Source of the DNA: Batkoa obscura
Lineage: Eukaryota > Entomophthoromycota > Entomophthoromycetes > Entomophthorales > Batkoaceae
Assembly: GCA_030770535.1 (NCBI GenBank)
Contig: JASVEC010000111.1
Coordinates: 1 to 52,660, forward strand
Length of the DNA: 52,660 nt
Direction of reading: 5' to 3'
A program made the translations under genes and the position numbers. Of the stretch, positions 1 through 12,676 are shown one piece after another. Numbering within the stretch: position 1 is the stretch's first letter; every line of letters starts with the position of its first letter. The notes under the pieces were generated by a model, which was not told where the DNA came from, ran no database searches, and saw nothing but the letters and a program-made list of their open reading frames with translations.

Positions 1-2014
1 GATGGAATTTCATTAAAATCCTCATTAAAATCCTCGATTCATTGTACTTTATGTATCTTAAGAGAATTATTATTATGGAATCCAAGTAACTTTGGAGGTA
101 ACTTATCGCAATGTCATCGAAATTTAGTATTAAAAATAGGATCAAATATGAGGGAATTAATAGAATTGACTAAACATGAGATGTTTGTGCCAAAAGAAAT
201 CACAAACACAACAGGTACTTTTATACCCCTAGGAAAAATAAGACTTCAAATTGGAGAAATTTATCTTCAATTAATGAAAGCTTTATTTTATTATCAAAAT
301 TTAGCAAGTTCTTTATTACCAAGTAATAGACAAGTTAAGGGAAATAATCAAAATGAATTAGATGAGAACAAATCCATATTTGATAAAGAGGATAGTGACA
401 TTGATGAAAATAATATAGATAATAATGGATTGAATAGTTTATTAGAAGCTTTATCTATCAATTCAGATGATCAATCTATGACGAATATGAATAATAATAA
501 GACACATAAAAAAAAATTAAGTTTAAGCTTAAATAATTCATTATCAAAAGAAAAAACAATGGAAGAAAATAAAGAAGAAGATAAAGAAGTAATAGATAAT
601 AATAATAGTAATAATGAAACTAACAATCAACAACAACAAAAATTATCGGCATTTAATCCATTACAATTAGAACTAATAACTTATCATTATGAACTTAATA
701 CAATAATTATAAATCATTTTATTAATGAAAACATAATTGATTGGTTAACTGATTTATTTTTTGAATATAAATGGAATAACTTTTATCATTCTATATTTGT
801 TGAATTAATTCATTTAATCTTTAATTGGGAATTATTAGAATTAACACCAGATAATCTATTAACTCCTCAACTATCTCAAGGCATTAAATTAATTGAATAC
901 TTATTAAAAGAATGTCAATTAATTAGTAAAATTATTAATTTACATGAGGATAATATAAGAAGAGAAAAGAGTATTCCTAGTATTGGTAATTTGGGTTATA
1001 TTCTTCAATTAGGTAATACAATTCAACAATTTTTAATTAATAATCAACAATTGAATTTTGATGAAATTAAAAATATTAAACAATTAATTTTAAATCAGGG
1101 ATGGGATAAGTATTATAATACAATCTTATCTCCAATTGAAATTAAATTAAATAATAATAATAATAATAATAATTCTATGTTTAATAATAATAAATTAATT
1201 CAATTAATTAATCAAAATAATTATGATTATACAATGAATGATTATGATTATGATTATGATGAAGAGAATGATGAAGAGAATGAAAATGAAAATGAAAATG
1301 AAAATGAAAATGAAAATGTTTTAGATTTAAGTAATAATATTAATCATAATGATGATGATGAAGATGAAGATGATGAAGATGATGATGATTATATTATCAA
1401 TCAACATACTAATTTAGATTATTCATCAGAATATATTGATATTGATAGATCTAGTTTTGATGATGAAGATTTAAATGTAAGTTTAATTTTAATTCAATTT
1501 AATTTGAATCGTAATTTATCTTAATTTAATATATTTCAAATATTTACTATTATTAATTTTAATAGAAACAATACTATGACGAAAGAGAAAGTGAATCAGA
1601 TGAAGATGATTTAGCTTGGTTAAATAATCATAATGGATATAAAAATGAAATTATTGGTGGAGGAGGATTGATGCGTTCTTTTGCTAGTGATGACATTAAT
1701 TTATTATCAGATAAAATCTTCCAAGAATTAATAAATAAAGAAGAGAAGGTAAGATCTTTATTATTAATTATAATTATTAATTATTAATTATTTAGAATGA
1801 ATTTAGAACTATTGAAAATGATGTTATTCAATTTGAATTAGATTTAGAACCTAATGAAAGTGAAGTCACTTTAAATGAAGAATTGAATTATAATGAAAAT
1901 TTAAAGTTTAATGAATTGGAATTTAATAATGAAGTAATTAATGGACAATTGGAAGCACAAGACTTACTAATTATAGAAAAAGCAGGCACTAATGAAAATG
2001 AAAATGAAAAATAG
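1..2014 (+). CDS. SAPS-domain Sit4/PP6 phosphatase-associated protein, 5'-truncated by window edge
   Basis: This is the C-terminal part (625 residues visible) of a Sit4-associated (SAPS/PP6R) regulatory subunit, which partners Sit4/PP6-type phosphatases in cell-cycle and nutrient signalling. Exons are 1-1476, 1566-1748 and 1796-2014; frame 1 is open from base 1, so the start lies upstream of the window. Family-typical stretches are PLGKIRLQIGEIYLQL (near 227-275) and WLTDLFFEYKWNNFYHSIF (near 742-800), resembling the conserved 'PLG..RL..VEL' and 'LFF.Y.WNN.LH' blocks of SAPS proteins. An acidic, Asn-rich insert (about residues 120-215) and a long Asp/Glu/Asn tail with an ENENEN run (near 1270-1320) are low-complexity. 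Both introns are short with gtaag donors. Family assignment is confident; the exact orthologue (Sap155/185/190 or PP6R type) cannot be set from this fragment. Confidence 0.85.
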
Positions 2015-3162
2015 ATTAAAAATATAATAAGAGTTAATATAATAAGTATTTTTGTGACTTTTAATTTAATTTGACGTTGAAAGTAAATGTTTTTTGGATA
2101 AATTGATTTTTATGTTGTTTTTTAATCTATTCTTTATTTTTTACTTTAATATTTTTAACTTTTAATTGATAAGAATATGAATCAATAATATAATAGGATG
2201 ATAAGGATATGAATTCATATTATAACTCGTTTATAATAAACATAATTGATAAATCATATTATAGTAATTAAATTACTTCAATAAAACAATTGTGTTAAAG
2301 TCAATTATTTTGTTTTATATTTTAATTTACAAAAGTTTAATTAATTTATTATGTAAATCCAGTCAAATTTTAGAATCAATTTTAAAAAAGTTAATATTAT
2401 TCAAGGTTCAATAAAAGTTGAATGCATTTTAAAAACTGATGTTAACAAGATTAATATTATAGTTATTACTAAGTTTAATGACATAGATATTAGATATGAA
2501 TATAAAACAGTATTAATTAATGCATTTTAAATTAATGAAAACTATATAAATGATTATGTATCTTTGTTTAGATTTCTTTTTATTGAAATTTATTGAATTT
2601 ATCTTATCTTATCTTATTACTTGTGTTAATTTAATTTAATCCAAATAGCACCTTTTCCCTTAAAGTTGTTTAAGAAGGTTTTGTAGCTTCCTATTGACCT
2701 TATTTAAGCATTTGACTTATCTTTTAATAACTTACCAATTACTGTATTACTAGACTTAAAAGATTCAATACCTTTATGACTTACATATTCAAAGTGATTC
2801 TTTTTTATTATTGAGTTATTTGAAATTGATTTAATTAATTTTGTTTTAAAAATCAATTATAGCTTTAAAACATGGGAATGTATTTTTGTGTTTAAGAATT
2901 TTACTAACAATATTTCTATTCAAACAGTGCTTAAAAGACAGAGAAAGTGATAAAACTAAAAAAAATACCCCCAAATATTAAAATTTTAATAAGTTAATTT
3001 GATATTATTGAACAACTTTATTAGAGCATGCAAATTTTCTTGTATTTTAACTAAGTTATAGTTAGTTAAAATCAATCAATCAAGAGGATCATTAAGTTGC
3101 ATCAAACTTTTATTATTAAAAATAAAAAAGGGATAACCAAAGATAGCTAAAGATAAGATTAG
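2015..3162. other. Intergenic, no gene; one MITE
   Basis: AT-rich non-coding stretch between the SAPS gene and the profilin relic. Apart from the MITE at 2871-2976 I see no long open frame, RNA gene or structured repeat. Confidence 0.6.
2871..2976 (+). mobile_element. MITE copy 1, old
   Basis: Forward orientation: it begins with a long-arm sequence (atttttgtgtttaagaattt) and ends with the aaactaaaaaaaatac arm. The tips have decayed (catgggaatg / taccccca), suggesting an old insertion. Confidence 0.8.
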
Positions 3163-3515
3163 TTAATATCTATTTTCCATTAAGTAATCCAAAAGTTAAG
3201 AAATAGTGGATACAGCATCACCAAGTTGAGATTTTCCATTATAAATATCAATAATAATCTGATTTGTTTTATAAATAATAGCACCATCTGTCTTATCATA
3301 CATATACTTCTTTTTATTAATTATAATATCACCAGGAAAAAAGTATTTAGGTTATCAAGCCCTTTAATAATGATCAATTTTTTTTCTGGTTCAAGATATA
3401 AACCTTTAGAAATTCCCAAAACGTCATCATTTTGACTATTAATAATAGTAGCGCCTACAAGGCAAAGGCGACTTGAACCTACTAATTTATCATCAACATA
3501 GTCTTGTAAAAACAT
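3163..3515 (-). pseudogene. Profilin relic A
   Basis: The minus-strand frame from 3515 reads MFLQDYVDDKLVGSSRL, matching the profilin N-terminus (M-x-W-Q-x-YVDxxLVGSG). It continues through ATIINSQNDDVLGISKGL and then, after a one-base frame slip in a T run near 3340, through FPGDIIINKKKYMYDKTDG and AIIYKTNQIIIDIY, the profilin core strands. An in-frame stop (3196-3198) lies 10 codons before the natural terminus LLDYLMENRY. Profilin binds G-actin, poly-proline and PIP2, but this copy is interrupted twice and has no visible intron, so it is probably dead. A longer frame begins upstream with an Asn run (Met at 3545), but the profilin Met at 3515 is the sensible start. A live profilin gene is expected elsewhere in the genome. 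Confidence 0.8.
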
Positions 3516-4367
3516 TGTTTTATTATTATTATTATTATTATTCAAATAGGAAAATTGTGTTTAAAAAATTGAAATGGTTTATTACAGGAACAATTTCACA
3601 ACTAGTATATCCCGTATTCTGACAAAAACAAATCGACAGACTTTTAATTATTTAATTTATTCAACAGTCCTTAATATACTATCAAGAATCACGATTGGTA
3701 GTTCTCCGTTCTCTTAATTGTAATTGATTTTAAGATTTAAATAAAGGTAATTACTTTCATAAAGTATATTAGTTTCTCAATTAGTTCCTCAAAACAACTA
3801 GGTAGCTATCAATGCCAACCTTTTAGAATATAATCAATATTAATATAAAGTTTATAATAAATTAATTTTATTTTATTTGGTATACAATATTATCATAATG
3901 ATTTTTAGGTTCTTTTTACCTATTTAACAATATTAGAAATCTCAAATTTATGTCATATTATAATTTTTTATTTTTTATCTAAATTAGTATAAATAGATTA
4001 AAGTAAGCATATATAGTCATATATTATACTTTTAATGAATTCTTATTAGTCTTATTATTTTAAACTTATTATTTTAAAGTTAGCGTAAAATTTACAATTC
4101 ATTCTATAAAAAGTGATAACTTATATTATGCCATCAATTTTCATCCTATATAACTTAATAGTCTTTGACATACCTTGTACTCTATATTAATGACTGTATT
4201 TAACATGGACTGTTGCTTCATTAACAAGGAACATTTATATTAATATTTATTGCTTATTAATTTGTTTATTCTTATTAATAGAGATATTTTCATTTCATTT
4301 CATTTCATTTTATAAATGATTATAATATGATATTTGGAGTGGTTTAATGATTTTTTGAGCAAAAGAG

Positions 4368-4472
4368 ATGGGGATGTATTTTTATGTTTGAGAATTTTAC
4401 TAACAATTTTTCCATTCAAATAACGCTTAAAAAATAGAAAAGTAATAAATCGAAAAAAAAAAACATCCCCAG
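4368..4472 (+). mobile_element. MITE copy 2, well preserved
   Basis: Terminal inverted repeat tggggatgt at the left and acatcccca at the right. Its central block caaataacgcttaaaaaat is the family's near-invariant AAATAGCGCTTAAAA core. Confidence 0.85.
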
Positions 4473-5108
4473 ATGTTAAACATGTTCTGTAAAAAACAGT
4501 CCTCGGAACTCCCAATTTATTTAGTTATGTATTTTATATAAAAAAGACGATACTCTGAATATGTATCTATTAAATTTAAATTTAATGTCTTTTGTTTAAT
4601 GTATATAGTGTATTATTTTAAATAATACAGCTTTTGTGCACTAATTTGTGCAAGTTGAATCTATGGTTTATTTTCATGATTTATCAAACTGGATGATTAC
4701 TACATTGATAAGTAGTTATTTATTATATCACTTAATGAATCAATAAAAATAGGGATAATCAAGTATTTAGTTAAAAAATCGAAGCCTTTTAATTGAAGAA
4801 TACAGCCCAGTTTTAACTAAAATATTGGTATTAATAGAAACTGTAAAGTAAATGTAGAATACTAAAAAAAAGCTAGTATTTTCGATTAATTCTCAACTAA
4901 ATCAATTAAAAGTGTTTTTTATTTATATCTTTGGCTAATAATCGTTTTTGGAGTTTATGTCGCACAAAAATGAGCAAAAAAGGAAAACCGAACTACTAAT
5001 GTTGAATTTGAGTTTTGATCTTTAAATTTATCCACATAAAATATTCTAATTAACTGCACATGATTTACTTTCATTTTTATTGTCAACATTACTTATCAAC
5101 AAACAATA

Positions 5109-5214
5109 TATAGGTGTATTTTTTTTAGCCTCATCACTTTTTTCATCTTTTAAGCACTATTTGAATGGAAAATTTGTTAATAAAATTCTTAAACGTAAAA
5201 ATACATCCCCATAT
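5109..5214 (-). mobile_element. MITE copy 3, just upstream of the DUF4272 gene
   Basis: Reverse orientation, with taggtgtatttttt at the left and aaatacatccccatat at the right. It ends about 133 bp before the start codon at 5348, so it could lie in the promoter or 5' leader of that gene. Confidence 0.85.
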
Positions 5215-5347
5215 AAAAAAAATCGATTTCAATTCCTGAGCTTTAAATTTAATGTTTATTTTTGACTAATTACAAAATCAAAAAATTTCATTTTCCAATA
5301 ATTTTACTTTTGCACTCTTTAAACCTTAAAAAAGTCCAATATTAAGT

Positions 5348-6611
5348 ATGCAAGTATTGAAGAAAATATTACAATTTCGACAGCCATTTTTAAGTAAATC
5401 AACTTTAATAAACAAAACTTTAGTACCTCACTTTACTCGACTTTCCATTATTAATCGTCACTATGCTTCCGATAGTAAATTCAATTCAAACTTAACTTCA
5501 GGATTTGATCAAAGTTATATATTTAATTCTGGACAAGGTAGAAGTTTAACAGATATTAAATATCGAACCGTTTGTTTACAATTATTTTTGGCAAGATGGG
5601 GTATTGAAGCAGCGATTAAAAATGGAGCTTCAGGTAAGTTAGAATTAATATTTTTAATTTGAACTGAGAGATATTAATAGTAAATTTATTAATTTAGGTG
5701 ATAGAATAGAGTCTGCTGATAGAGGTATTCAAAATGCAATAAGTGCTTGTGAGTTAAAGGAGAAGTTTAGTAATAAGGTAAGTTTTGATATGGAAATAAT
5801 TGAAAAAATTTATAAATTTAAATTTAAATTTAGGAGTTTCAATATTTAATTAAGCCATTAGGTACATGGAGTGATATGGAATTAAATGAAAATAGTTGGT
5901 CATGGGAAGATTTTGGTAAGTATTTATTTTTGTATTATGTTTTTATATATGAAGAAGAATCTTTAATGGATTTATTTCAAAGGTATGTTACAATGGACAT
6001 TAGGTATTATTGATAAATTACCTGAAATCAATTTCAACTTTTCCAAAGGTAATTTATTTCAAAATACAATGATACAACCAAATCAACCTGAATCAATCCT
6101 TAATTTCTTAAATCAAATCAAATTTAACCCACAAGAAGATGATACGATCACTGACTCGTTAGCTAAAATGGAATTATGGCATTGGCGTAGTCAATCCCAA
6201 ATGTTACTAAATTTAAAAAAATTAAAATCAGAAATTTTTAATGAAGAAGTAACTGAAGACGATAGCTTAGAAATAACTGATTTTTCTCAATTACCAGTTG
6301 GTTTAAGAAAAATGATCAATGATTTACCAAAAGCAATTGAACAAACTACGAACTTGGCATTTGAAAAAGGATTATTAGTGGAAAAAATTGATAACGATTT
6401 TGGTATTATTGACAAAGAGGGGATATTAACATCATTTGGTAAATTAAATGAAGAAGCTACTGATGAAATTTTAAAGATATCGGAAACTAGATTACATACA
6501 TTGACATATTTGATGGGTAATTTGGAGTGGGATGATACTGTTTCTAGATTAGGAGATGATGATAGAGGTTTAAATAATTTACCAAATGTTTGGAAGCCAG
6601 AAGAAAATTAG
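5348..6611 (+). CDS. DUF4272-domain protein, probably mitochondrial
   Basis: Four exons (5348-5633, 5698-5777, 5834-5915, 5983-6611) give 358 residues; all junctions keep frame with gt...ag introns of 56-67 nt. The first ~40 residues are rich in Lys/Arg/Ser and lack acidic residues (MQVLKKILQFRQPF... through RLSIINRHYAS), as expected for a mitochondrial presequence. The body fits the DUF4272 family: an early block CLQLFLARWGIEAAI with RIESADRGI, a middle W-rich block (NENSWSWEDFGMLQWTLGI) and a C-terminal HWRSQSQM / ETRLHTLTYLMGNLEWDD block equivalent to the family's 'R..AL.WL......WDD'. DUF4272 has no established biochemical role. The N-terminal leader is inferred to be a targeting signal; the family assignment rests on remembered motifs. 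Confidence 0.7.
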
Positions 6612-7152
6612 AGAAGGAGAATGAAATTTAATTAAAAATATTTTTATAAAGTTTATTAAGAATATTCTTATATTTTATAACAATTATAAAATGAATAAAA
6701 GTATTGAAATTAAAGAAAATAATATTAAATAATTTGTAAGTTAGTTGTATTACAATATTTATAATATTTATTTGACTATAAAAATAGTAACTCGAATATT
6801 TTCTTTATTTTAAATAGATATTATTTAATTTTGAATGTTTTATTTAAACTCAAACTTCTCAATTTTAAATAAAATATTAGTCTATTTGTTAGAACTACTT
6901 AGAGTGGTTTCAATAGTTTTTAGTAATAATTTATTATTATTGTTTTAATATCCTTCCAACTTTGTTTTTTTTGAATACTTAAAAGCTTCAAGGTTTTTTA
7001 AATAATTTTCCTTAGAAATGAACCAAAATTTTAAAATAAGCAAAACTTAAGTAATTTTAACCAATAAATTTTTAGCTTCAATTTGTAAAATAATAAACTA
7101 TGAAAGTTATATTTTCATTTTGATACCTTTTTGCACAAAATAAGTTTCGAAT
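6612..7152. other. Intergenic between DUF4272 and DIS3 genes
   Basis: Non-coding AT-rich DNA with T-rich tracts. I see no repeat or RNA gene; it should hold the first gene's 3' end and the DIS3 promoter. Confidence 0.5.
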
Positions 7153-10100
7153 ATGCTTCGTAATAAAACATTTAATAAAAAAACTGGGAAAGGAAAAGTA
7201 GTCAAAGTAGTTACTGAACATTATCTTCGAGATGATATCTATTGTTCTATTGAAGGTTGTACTCAATGTCCATCAACTCAAGATATTAAATTAAATAATT
7301 TAACTGGTACCAAATCTATTGTGGGAAAAATAATTTCAAAACCTCATTATTTAATACCAGATACTAATGTGGTATTGAATCAGGTAAAAACAAGAAAAAA
7401 ATAGTATTCTTTTAATGAAAAATTAATCTTTTTTTATAGATGGATTTCTTAGATCAATTATCTAATGTCATTATATTAAGTACTGTTGCAGAAGAAGTAC
7501 GTAACTTAAGTAGTACAATTTATCTAAGAGTTAAAAATTGGTTTAATGATAAAGATAAAAAGTTTTTATTATTTTCTAATGAGCATCATAAGTAATTATT
7601 AATATAATTTCTATTATATTAATTTATTAAATTAATATTTTTTTAAAATTAGATCCACTTTTATTGAACGTTTACCAAATGAAAGCCCAAATGATAGAAA
7701 TGATCGAGGTAAATGAAAATGGTTATTATTTAGATTATTTAAATTATTTATTCATATAAATTATATAAGCTATCCGAGTAGCTACTCAATGGTTTAATAA
7801 TCATGTCAAACAAATTGGTGATTTAGAAGTAGTTATGTTATCTGATGATGCTGATAATAGAAGAAAAGCAGTGGCTGAAGGTTTATCTACTTTTTCAGGT
7901 AATATTAAATAATAATAATAATATAATAATAATAATAATAATAATTCAATTCAACTAAATAGCTTATGATTATGCTAAACAGATAAGTGATCGACCCAAT
8001 TTAATTGATTTAATTGCCGAAAAAAGTAATTTTAAAGATAAAGAAGAGATTAAATACGAAGAATATATATCATTAACGGCTATGAATGCTGGTATCAAAA
8101 ATGAAAAATATTTTAAAGGTAGTTTAAATATATCACAACATAATTATTTAGAAGGTTCAATTTATGGGAAAATTAATGGAGAAGAAAGAAATATCTCAAT
8201 AATTGGTAGAAAATATTTGAATCGAGGTATTCATGGAGATATTGTTTGTGTTGAATTATTACCTCAAAATGAATGGGGCATTACAGAATCTATAGTAATT
8301 ACTAATGAAGAAGATGAAAAGGAATTGGAAAAGATTAATAATAATAACATAATTATTAATAATAAAGATGCTCAACCATGTGGTAAAATAGTAGGTATTA
8401 TTAAAAAAAATTGGCGACCATATTGTGGATTTATTGATAAAAGTAGTATTAAAGGAAATATTAACAATAATATAGATAATAAAGAGGTATCTATTGGAAA
8501 TACTCAATTTGTATTATTTCAACCATTAGATAATAAAATACCTAAAATAAAAATAAGAACAAGACAAGTTAATCAATTATTAAATCAACGAATTATTGTA
8601 AGTATTGATTCATGGAATACAACATCTAAATATCCTATGGGACATTTTATTAAATCGTTAGGTGAAGCAGGTGATAAAGATACAGAAACTGAAGTATTAT
8701 TATTAGAACATGATGTACCTCATTATGAATTTTCAACTAATGTATTATCTTGTTTACCAAAAGAAGGAGATTCATGGAAAGTACTAGATGAACATGTTAA
8801 AAATAGAATGGATTTTAGAGAATTAGATATTTGTTCTATTGATCCTCCAGGTTGTACTGATATTGATGATGCTTTACATGCTAGAAAATTACCCAATGGT
8901 AATTATGAAGTAGGAGTTCATATAGCTGATGTTACTTATTTTGTTAAGCCAGGGACTGTAATGGATAAAGAAGCTGCTAATAGATGTACTACTGTTTATT
9001 TAGTTAATCAAAGAATTGATATGTTACCTGGATTATTAGGTACTAATTTATGTTCATTAAAAAGTAATGTAGAAAGATTAGCATTTTCTTGTGTTTGGGA
9101 AATGAATGAAAAAGCAGAAATCATTAATACTAAGTTTATGAAATCAGTAATAAAATCCAAGAAATCTTTTACCTATGAAGAAGCACAAAAACAAATTGAT
9201 GATTTGAATCAAAAAGATTCATTAACTCAAGGGATTCGACAATTAAATAAATTTGCTAAATTATTAAAAGCTAAAAGATTAGAAGCTGGGGCATTAACTT
9301 TATCTTCACCAGAAGTAAGATTTTCATTAGAAAATGAATCCCAAGATCCAGTTGATGTAGAAATGAAAGAATTACATGATACCAATGCATTAGTAGAAGA
9401 ATTTATGTTGTTAGCTAATATTTCAGTAGCTAAAAAGATATATACAACTTTTCCATTATGTGCTTTATTAAGATCTCATCCTACCCCACCACCGGTTAAT
9501 TTTGAAAATTTAAATCAAGCTTTAAAAAGGTTAAATGTTTGTTTAAAATATTCCAGTTCTAAAGAGTTAGCAGATTCGTTAGATGCTATTAATATTCCAG
9601 AAGATCCTTATCTTAATAAATTAGTTAGAATATTAACAACTAGATGTATGATGCAAGCCCAATATTTTTCATCTGGTTCTGTACCACAAGAAGAATTTAA
9701 ACATTATGGGTTAGCTACTGATATTTATACTCATTTTACTTCACCTATTAGAAGATATTCAGGTAAAATTTAAAATGAATTTATTTATTTATTTATTTTA
9801 TAATTAATTAATTAATTAATTATTTTTATTTCAGATGTTATTGTTCATCGATTGTTGCATGCATCTATTGATGTAGATCATCCATTAGATCCTGCCTTAT
9901 TAAATAAACAAGGCATGGAAGAACAATGTAAAAGTAAATATAATTTAATTTATTTTTAATAGAAATTTAATTTATTAATTATTATTATAATAGCTTTAAA
10001 TAACCGCCATCGCAATGCTCAACAAGCAGCACGTGGGTCTGTAGAGTTATTCACTCATTTGTATTTTAAAGGCAAAACAGTAGTAGAAGATGGATATGTT

Positions 10101-10460
10101 ATTAAAGTATTAAAGAATGGGTTTGTAGTATTAATACCTAAATATGGAATTGAATCCATTGTTCATATTAACCAAAAAGAATCTGAAAAGAATGAAAAAT
10201 TGATTGTTTATGAATTTGATGAAAATGAAAAAATATTGAGATTTGAAAATAAAACTGAGATCTTTTTATTTTTAAAGGTGAAAGTACAGCTAGAAATTAA
10301 TCAAACTAATAGAGGGGGTGGTGATGGTGGACTGAAACAGAATTTAGTAGTTAAGTTATTGGAACCAGAGATTGAAAATAAAGGAAATAAAGAAAATCAA
10401 ATTAGTAAAGTAGATGAGAACGATAAAGTGGCCACAAAACTTCGAAGGTTGGAGCTTTAA
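7153..10460 (+). CDS. DIS3: DIS3/RRP44, exosome catalytic ribonuclease
   Basis: Seven exons (7153-7383, 7440-7591, 7653-7708, 7770-7898, 7963-9762, 9835-9933, 9994-10460) encode 977 residues, close to the usual ~1000. It is the 3'-5' exoribonuclease and endonuclease of the nuclear/cytoplasmic RNA exosome. The N-terminus has the EHYLRDDIYC signature and the CR3 cysteines (about C31, C36, C39), then the PIN endonuclease domain starting LIPDTNVVLNQ (Asp near 70), with NDRNDRAIRVATQW and LSDDADNRRKA later in PIN. Cold-shock-like domains follow. The RNB exonuclease centre SIDPPGCTDIDDALHAR sits near residue 480, with its Mg-binding aspartates intact, and HFTSPIRRYSDVIVHRLLHA lies further on. The last exon is the S1-like domain. 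Nothing suggests inactivation. Confidence 0.96.
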
Positions 10461-10625
10461 TAAGAGAAATAGAAATAATAAAGTAGTGTTATATTATAAA
10501 TAAAACAAATAGAAAAATTGAAGAATAAAAATTTGATAAAATTTGATTGGTTTATTTTAGACTCTCTTAAATTATAACTATAATTATAACTATAATTATA
10601 ATTACTATTATTATTTAAATATTTA

Positions 10626-11340
10626 ATGAAATTTAATAATTTACCTAAACTAATTGTAGTCGATTTAGATTATACAATCTGGCCATTTTGGGTAGATTGT
10701 CATATATCTGGAGCTCCCTTTAAAGTTAATAATAAGGGTTTAGTGGTTGATAGGTAATTAGAATTTTTAAATAATGATAGGATAAAATCTGCTGAAAAAG
10801 AACTTATTTTTTGAATTTCATTAGATCTGGTTTTGTAGTCAAACTTTATCCATATGTTGCTAGTATATTAATCTTTTTAAAATGTGAATTAAAATTAGAT
10901 TTAGCTATTGCTTCACGAACCCCAGAACCAGTATGGTAAATTGATTTTTATTTACTTAATTAGAATCAATTTAACTTTTTTCTTTAAATAGGGCTCAAGG
11001 TATATTAGAAAAAATGACCATATCAGCAACTGAAGAACAATTAAAAAAATTATATGTTTCTTTTAATCTCGACCCACCTTCAGAGTTATCTCAAAATTTA
11101 CTTCAACCTTACGCTATGTTGGATCTATTTGAATCCGTTCAAATGTATCCAGGGAACAAAATACCACATTTTAATAAAATCAAAAAGGAGACAGGATATG
11201 AGTTTCAAGAAATGGCTTTCTTTGATGATGAACCAAGGAACATTAAAGATGTTAATGGGTTAGGAGTGAGTACTTTATTAGTGGGAGAGAAGGGATTGAA
11301 TGTCAATGCGTTACTAGAATTATTGGAAGGATATAAATAA
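10626..11340 (+). CDS. MDP-1-type magnesium-dependent HAD phosphatase
   Basis: Three exons (10626-10753, 10825-10935, 10992-11340) give 195 residues. The start is the first ATG; the catalytic motif VVDLDYTIWPFWVD follows at once (Asp13 and Asp15 of DxDxT), which is diagnostic for acid phosphatase MDP-1. Later family blocks are IASRTPEPVWAQ (motif II Thr/Ser region) and MAFFDDEPRNIKDV (motif IV Asp pair), with LGVSTLLV after it. Members dephosphorylate phosphotyrosine and sugar-phosphate type substrates in vitro; the physiological substrate is uncertain. The 3' end faces the PRCC-like gene, about 230 bp away. Confidence 0.93.
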
Positions 11341-11568
11341 ATTTGGGAGTTAAATAAGTTTAATAGTTATCAATTTGAAATTAAATAAAAATAAAATAAA
11401 ATCTTAAGTCATTATGTATTTTATTGTTTACATTAAAAAAGAGAATTTATTTCAAATTGCAAATAAAGTTAGTATAGCAAAAGAGAATCGATGTATCAAA
11501 AGAGTTAACAAACTGTAGCGTAATCAAGTGGATCAATCAAACTTTCCTTTATAAAACAGTGAATTGTC

Positions 11569-12676
11569 TTAAAATCCTAAAATTTAAAAAATTAAGTTGA
11601 AATTTTACAATAAAAATATCATTCACTTACCATATCTTTTCTTTGCTTCGTTTCTTGTTTTTTTATTTTTATTATAATAATCTTGCAACTCTTGATCCCT
11701 TGATTTAGCTTGATTAGCTAAATAAACAATATTATATCTTCTTTTACCAATACTAGGTAATTGATGCTAAAAAAAATAAAAAAATAGATCATTAAGTCAA
11801 TTCTATCTTCAAAAAATAATTACAATAAACTTACCCTATTGATATTAAACTCCGGTTGGATATCTTTCCCTTTTGTTAAGTTACCTATTGACTCTTCGTC
11901 ATTCAATTCTTGGTTCAAATCTATTTCTTGCATGTTTTGCATATTTTTTAACTCCTCCAACTCTTTTTTAGAGCCATTATAAATGGTATCTTCTAATTCA
12001 TCAGCTATCTGATCCCTAAAATATTGTTGTGCATGAAGGTTATCTTTATCTACTCGATAGATTTCATTTGTCTGATAGTAGGCAACTTCATCAATGGCAG
12101 TATTGGTTTCATGGTATTCTTGTTCCGATGTTATAGGTCGAGATAATTCTTCAATTTTACTTTCATCGGCGTAATTGTTGAAGCTTTCTGGATCTAAATT
12201 CAAAGTAATATTAAATCTTTAAATAAAAATGCTTTCTTTTTTAACTACTTACCAATTGGAAATAAACTATCTATACCTAATTCCTCTTCTTTTTTTTCTT
12301 CAACTTGTTTTTGTATATGACTATTGACCTTTTTCTTTATACTATTTGGAATAAATGCTGTCTCCTTTATAACTTCTTTTTTGATCTCTTTTGGTACAAT
12401 CCCCTTATCTTCCTTCCATTTTTCAGCTCCTTCATCCTCTTCTACTACTTTGACCTCTGGTAAAATATCAAATAATTTAGAGCCTCTACTAGTTGATTTT
12501 AATTTCGTAAAATGTAATTGTGGTTTTAATTTTATAGCTATTGGTTTAGATTCAGTTTCTTCATCAGAATCTTCTATTTTCTTTGGTTTGGTTAAGATGA
12601 TTTGATTTTTACTATTAACTTTGATTTTTTCATTCTCTTCTTCTGAAGAGGAGGAGTAGCCCAAAGCTAATGACAT
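11569..12676 (-). CDS. PRCC-domain (MAD2B-interacting, splicing-associated) protein
   Basis: Four exons on the minus strand (12676-12253, 12193-11835, 11766-11631, 11576-11569) encode 308 residues. The N-terminus MSLALGYSSSSEEENE resembles PRCC's MSLVAYxSSDESE, and the C-terminus HQLPSIGKRRYNI ... AKSRDQELQDYY ... KRYGF is the conserved PRCC tail, whose family members end in KYGF. Human PRCC is a nuclear protein linked to pre-mRNA splicing and MAD2B localisation. This copy lacks the human Pro-rich N-terminal half; a Lys/Glu-rich low-complexity region fills residues 17-140. The last exon is only 8 nt and supplies Gly-Phe-stop, which restores the family ending and so supports the model. Confidence 0.87.

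Larger units (their letters stand above)
3516..5347. other. Intergenic, two MITEs
   Basis: Non-coding, very AT-rich. It holds the MITEs at 4368-4472 and 5109-5214. The short open frames here are translations of MITE arms. Confidence 0.6.

Noticed and set aside
4300-4515. 71-codon minus-strand open frame (and similar ones at 5080-5265 and 17466-17657)
   Set aside because: They share a FFF-LNGK-VSKILKHKNTSP type peptide because each crosses a MITE; the similarity comes from the repeat, not from a conserved gene.
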